Source: Archivesica marissinica (lineage: Eukaryota > Mollusca > Bivalvia > Venerida > Vesicomyidae). From it: DNA of 64,000 nucleotides. The position numbers and the translations under genes were made by a program. The notes beneath the pieces are model-generated. The model saw only the letters and a program-made list of their open reading frames with translations, was not told the DNA's origin and did not search any database. Shown here piece by piece: positions 27,201-33,200 of the stretch; the first letter of the stretch is position 1, and each line of letters begins with the position of its first letter. The stretch is from assembly GCA_014843695.1 (NCBI GenBank), contig CM026403.1:45285645-45349644 (forward strand), read 5' to 3'.

Positions 27201-30200
27201 TAGTTTATTCATTAGTCACCAAAAGTATGTTCATAATCAACTTACATTCAGTAACACCACAGGATCTTGTAGTTTATCCATTAGTCACCAAAAGTATGTT
27301 CATAATCAACTTACATTCAGTAACACCACAGGATCTTGTAGTTTATCCATTAGTCACCAAAAGTATGTTCATAATCAACTTACATTCAGTAACACCACAG
27401 GATCTTGTAGTATATTCATTAGTCACCAAAAGTATTTTCATGATCAACTTACATTCAGTAACACCACAGGATCTTGTAGTTTATTCATTAGTCACCAAGA
27501 GTGTTGTAGGTCTAGCCTATAAGTGTGTGTGTTTTGAGTTGATATAGGCATGCACACACGGAAGGCACTAAATGTTGATCACCCGTTGAGGCTTCACTTT
27601 TTTTAATTAAATGGGGTAACTTTTGATGAGAGTAGCTGTGTACTTAATATCTAAATTTGGTGAATTATGATTCCAAATTATAAAGGGTTGCACTGATGGC
27701 TGATGAGGATATATAGTGAGGATATATAGTGAGGCTATATAGTGAGGATATATAGTGAGACTATATAGTGAGGCTATATAGTGAGGATATATAGTGAGGT
27801 TATATAGTGAGGCTATATAGTGAGGATATATAGTGAGGCTATATAGTGAGGATATATAGTGAAACTATATAGTGAGGCTATATAGTGAGGCTATATAGTG
27901 AGGCTATATAGTGAGGTTATATAGTGAGGCTATATAGTGAGGATATATAGTGAGGCTATATAGTGAGGATATATAGTGAGGCTATATAGTGAGGCTATAT
28001 AGTGAGACTATATAGTGAGGATATATAGTGAGGCTATATAGTGAGGATATATAGTGAGACTATATAGTGAGGATATATAGTGAGGATATATAGTGAGACT
28101 ATATAGTGAGGCTATATAGTGAGGATATATAGTGAGACTATATAGTGAGGCTATATAGTGAGACTATATAGTGAGGATATATAGTGAGGCTATATAGTGA
28201 GGATATATAGTGAGACTATATAGTGAGGATATATAGTGAGGATATATAGTGAGACTATATAGTGAGGCTATATAGTGAGGATATATAGTGAGACTATATA
28301 GTGAGCCTGAGGCTATATAGTGAGGCTATATAGTGAGACTATATAGTGAGGATATATAGTGAGACTATATAGTGAGGATATATAGTGAGGCTATATAGTG
28401 AGGATATATAGTGAGGATATATAGTGAGACTATATAGTGAGGATATATAGTGAGACTATATAGTGAGGCTATATAGTGAGGATATATAGTGAGGTTATAT
28501 AGTGAGGATATATAGTGAGGATATATAGTGAGACTATATAGTGAGGCTATATAGTGAGACTATATAGTGAGGCTATATAGTGAGGATATATAGTGAGGAT
28601 ATATAGTGAGGATATATAGTGAGACTATATAGTGAGGCTATATAGTGAGACTATATAGTGAGGCTATATAGTGAGGATATATAGTGAGGCTATATAGTGA
28701 GGATATATAGTGAGACTATATAGTGAGGCTATATAGTGAGGATATATAGTGAGGCTATATAGTGAGGATATATAGTGAGGATATATAGTGAGACTATATA
28801 GTGAGGCTATATAGTGAGGATATATAGTGAGGATATATAGTGAGACTATATAGTGAGGCTATATAGTGAGGATATATAGTGAGGCTATATAGTGAGGCTA
28901 TATAGTGAGGTTATATAGTGAGGCTATATAGTGAGGATATATAGTGAGGATATATAGTGAGACTATATAGTGAGGATATATAGTGAGGATATATAGTGAG
29001 GATATATAGTGAGACTATATAGTGAGGATATATAGTGAGGCTATATAGTGAGGATATATAGTGTGGATATATAGTGAGACTATATAGTGAGGCTATATAG
29101 TGAGGATATATAGTGAGACTATATAGTGAGGCTATATAGTGAGACTATATAGTGAGGCTATATAGTGAGGATATATAGTGAGACTATATAGTGAGCCTGA
29201 GGCTATATAGTGAGGCTATATAGTGAGACTATATAGTGAGGATATATAGTGAGGATATATAGTGAGACTATATAGTGAGGATATATAGTGAGGATATATA
29301 GTGAGGCTATATAGTGAGGATATATAGTGAGGATATATAGTGAGGCTATATAGTGAGCCTGAGGCTATATAGTGAGGATATATAGTGAGGCTATATAGTG
29401 AGGATATATAGTGAGGATATATAGTGAGGCTATATAGTGAGGATATATAGTGAGGCTATATAGTGAGGATATATAGTGAGGCTATATAGTGAGGCTATAT
29501 AGTGAACCTGAGGCTATATAGTGAGGCTATATAGTGAGGCTATATAGTGAGGATATATAGTGAGGCTATATAGTGAGGCTATATAGTGAGGCTATATAGT
29601 GAGGCTATATAGTGAGGCTATATAGTGAGGCTATATAGTGAGGATATATAGTGAGGCTATATAGTGAGGATATATAGTGAGACTATATAGTGAGGCTATA
29701 TAGTGAGGCTATATAGTGAGGATATATAGTGAGACTATATAGTGAGGCTATATAGTGAGCCTGAGGCTATATAGTGAGGCTATATAGTGAGGCTATATAG
29801 TGAGCCTGAGGCTATATAGTGAGACTATATAGTGAGGCTATATAGTGAGGCTATATAGTGAGGATATATAGTGAGGATATATAGTGAGACTATATAGTGA
29901 GGCTATATAGTGAGGATATATAGTGAGGCTATATAGTGAGGATATATAGTGAGACTATATAGTGAGGCTATATAGTGAGGCTATATAGTGAGGCTATATA
30001 GTGAGGTTATATAGTGAGGCTATATAGTGAGCCTGAGGCTATATAGTGAGGATATATAGTGAGACTATATAGTGAGGCTATATAGTGAGGCTATATAGTG
30101 AGGCTATATAGTGAGGCTATATAGTGAGGATATATAGTGAGGATATATAGTGAGACTATATAGTGAGGCTATATAGTGAGGCTATATAGTGAGGATATAT

Positions 30201-33200
30201 AGTGAGCCTGAGGCTATATAGTGAGGATATATAGTGAGGCTATATAGTGTGGATATATAGTGAGACTATATAGTGAGGATATATAGTGAGACTATATAGT
30301 GAGACTATATAGTGAGGCTATATAGTGAGGATATATAGTGAGCCTGAGGCTATATAGTGAGGATATATAGTGAGGCTATATAGTGAGGATATATAGTGAG
30401 GATATATAGTGAGCCTGAGGCTATATAGTGAGGATATATAGTGAGGCTATATAGTGAGGATATATAGTGAAACTATATAGTGAGGCTATATAGTGAGCCT
30501 GAGGCTATATAGTGAGGATATATAGTGAGGATATATAGTGAGACTATATAGTGAGGCTATATAGTGAGGATATATAGTGAGGCTATATAGTGAGGCTATA
30601 TAGTGAGGCTATATAGTGAGGCTATATAGTGAGGATATATAGTGAGGATATATAGTGAGACTATATAGTGAGGCTATATAGTGTGTGCTTCTGAAACATT
30701 GTAATACAGCAGATCTAAACGTATTTTATGTTGGAGCTCAATGATATGATTGGGTGAATATGAAAATGTGTAGCCAATCAAAATGCAGGAGACAGAGTTT
30801 GTTGGCTCAAGTGTAGCTAATCAAAATGCAGGAGACAGAGTTTGTTGGCTCAAGTGTAGCCAATCACAATGCTGGAGACAGAGATTATTCGTTCAAATGA
30901 TGCCAATCAAAATGCAGGAGACAGAGTTTGTTGACTCAAGTGTAGCCAATCAAAACATAGGAGATAGAGGTTTTTGGCTCAATTGTATGAAATCAAACGC
31001 AGGAGACAAAAGTCTATTGACATGGCCACTGTCTTTGATATATCACCTACCTTGAGAGATTTCTGTCATATTTTCTGGGAGACACGAGCTGAAAAATAAT
31101 AGAACTTCGTGATAGTGCAGTGGTATATCGTTTTGCTTCAGGTGCGAAAGGCCCGGAGTTTGATCTCACTGTAGCCCTTATGACTATGTCCTTAGAAAAG
31201 GCACTTAAATTCCACATTGCCTCTTCTCTCTCTCTCGTGGCGATGGATTCCATCAGGAATGAGGTCTCAAGAGTGATTAATATAAGTTGTAAGAACTTGT
31301 TTCGCAATCGAGCTAAAATAAATTTGTAAAAACAAAATAATAGAAACTAGAGAATAGCAGTGAGAGAGATGCAATCATCCATGTCGACGGGATAACTCAG
31401 ACGATTGTTGATGAATTTGTGTTTTACATTTATTTATCATCGTTACAGGTTGCCCATGTGAGCGACGCCTCCTGAAGAGATTAGTCATTTTAGATTTTGG
31501 AGGATAGTGCATGATACAGACAGAGATCCATTCTAGAATCTCCAATGGTTCTTTTACGTGCATGGTGTAAAGCACAGACAAGAGACCTTGGTTTAACATC
31601 CCATCTGAAAGACTGTTAATTTTATTAGGGTCAGACGGGGGATCGAACCTGCGATCCCTGGATTTGATGGATTTAGATGAAACTTTGTGGATTTATAGGA
31701 TTGGTCTAGGAGGAAGTGATTCATGTTTGGGAGAAATCGTCACGGCCTGTGGTCTGCAGTCAGTGAAATGTCAACTCCCGTTGAAATCGGTATATACCTC
31801 TGTATTGGACATTTCACTGATGGCCCTTTATGATGACCACATGCATTGACCCAATTTCTGCCAAAAGCCTAGCACTTCCTCCTAGATCAATCCACAATAT
31901 CTTCTCAGATAGACGCACACACAGACATAGCCAAAAACAATAACCCCCTTTCCTTGCAGTGGGGGTTAACTATTCATTAAAAAATGAAATTTCTACTTTT
32001 ACTTACTTGATACAATCTCCATATGTAAGCAACAGGTTAATTTAGGAACTACCTCATTTCTGCCTCTTCATTTAATACAGTCTCTATAGTTTTGTATGCA
32101 ACAGGTTAATTTAGGAACTACCTCATTTCTACCTCTTCATTTGATACAGTCTCTATAGTTGTGTATGCAACAGGTTAATTTAGGAACTACCTCATGTCTA
32201 CCTCTTCATTTAATACAGTCTCTATAGTTGTGTATGCAACAGGTTAATTTAGGAACTACCTCATTTCTGCCTCTCTCGCTTCTTCAGTTGATACATCCTC
32301 CTCAGCACTGTAATCAAGAATGGACTTCACTCCAAACTGCTTGTTCCTGTTGACTATAGGGCGTATAGCAACACGGTCCTCTCCAGCGACAAACTGACCA
32401 TAGAATGTGGCCTTCATCACTTTGTGGAACCACTTTGTACCAAGGATTGACCGACTCCATTTCATCAACTAAAATAGTGTGAACTGTTACATATACTGAA
32501 GTCAGAAGTCAACCTCAAACATACAGTATTCAATGATTTTTGTTAGTTTATATATGTGTGTTTTTTTGTTTTGTTTTATGTTTATTTATCGTCGCTACCG
32601 GTTGCCCATATGGGCGACGCCTCCTGAAGAGATTAGTAATTTTGGAGGATAGTGCCATGATACACAGACCCATTCCAGAGTCTCCTCTGGTTCTTTTACA
32701 AGCACGGTGTAAAGCACCAACACGAGACCTCGGTTTAACGTCCCATCTGAAAGACTGTTAATTTTATTAGGGTCTGACAGGGAATCAAACCTGCGATCCC
32801 TGGATTACCAGTCCAGCGTGTTACCACTGGACTACAGATCCGTCTATATATGCATTTATTTTATGCTATTAAATACTAGTACCAATGAAATATAGAAATT
32901 GATCACTGAAATAAATGTGTTATTCCACTGGTTGAAAGCAGCGGAATATCACATTTTTATTTCTGACTGGTTTGAATGTGTGGTACCTGACCGCTGCATG
33001 TGTGGTACCTGACACCTGACCGCTGCATGTGTGGTACCTAACCGCTGAATGTGTGGTACCTGACCGCTGAATGTGTGGTACCTGACCGCTGCATGTTGAT
33101 TTAAGCTTGATTGGGAGTTTTTATTTCTGACTGGTTTGAATGTGTGGTACCTGACCGCTGCATGTTGATTTAAACTCGATCGAGAAACAAATTATTACCT

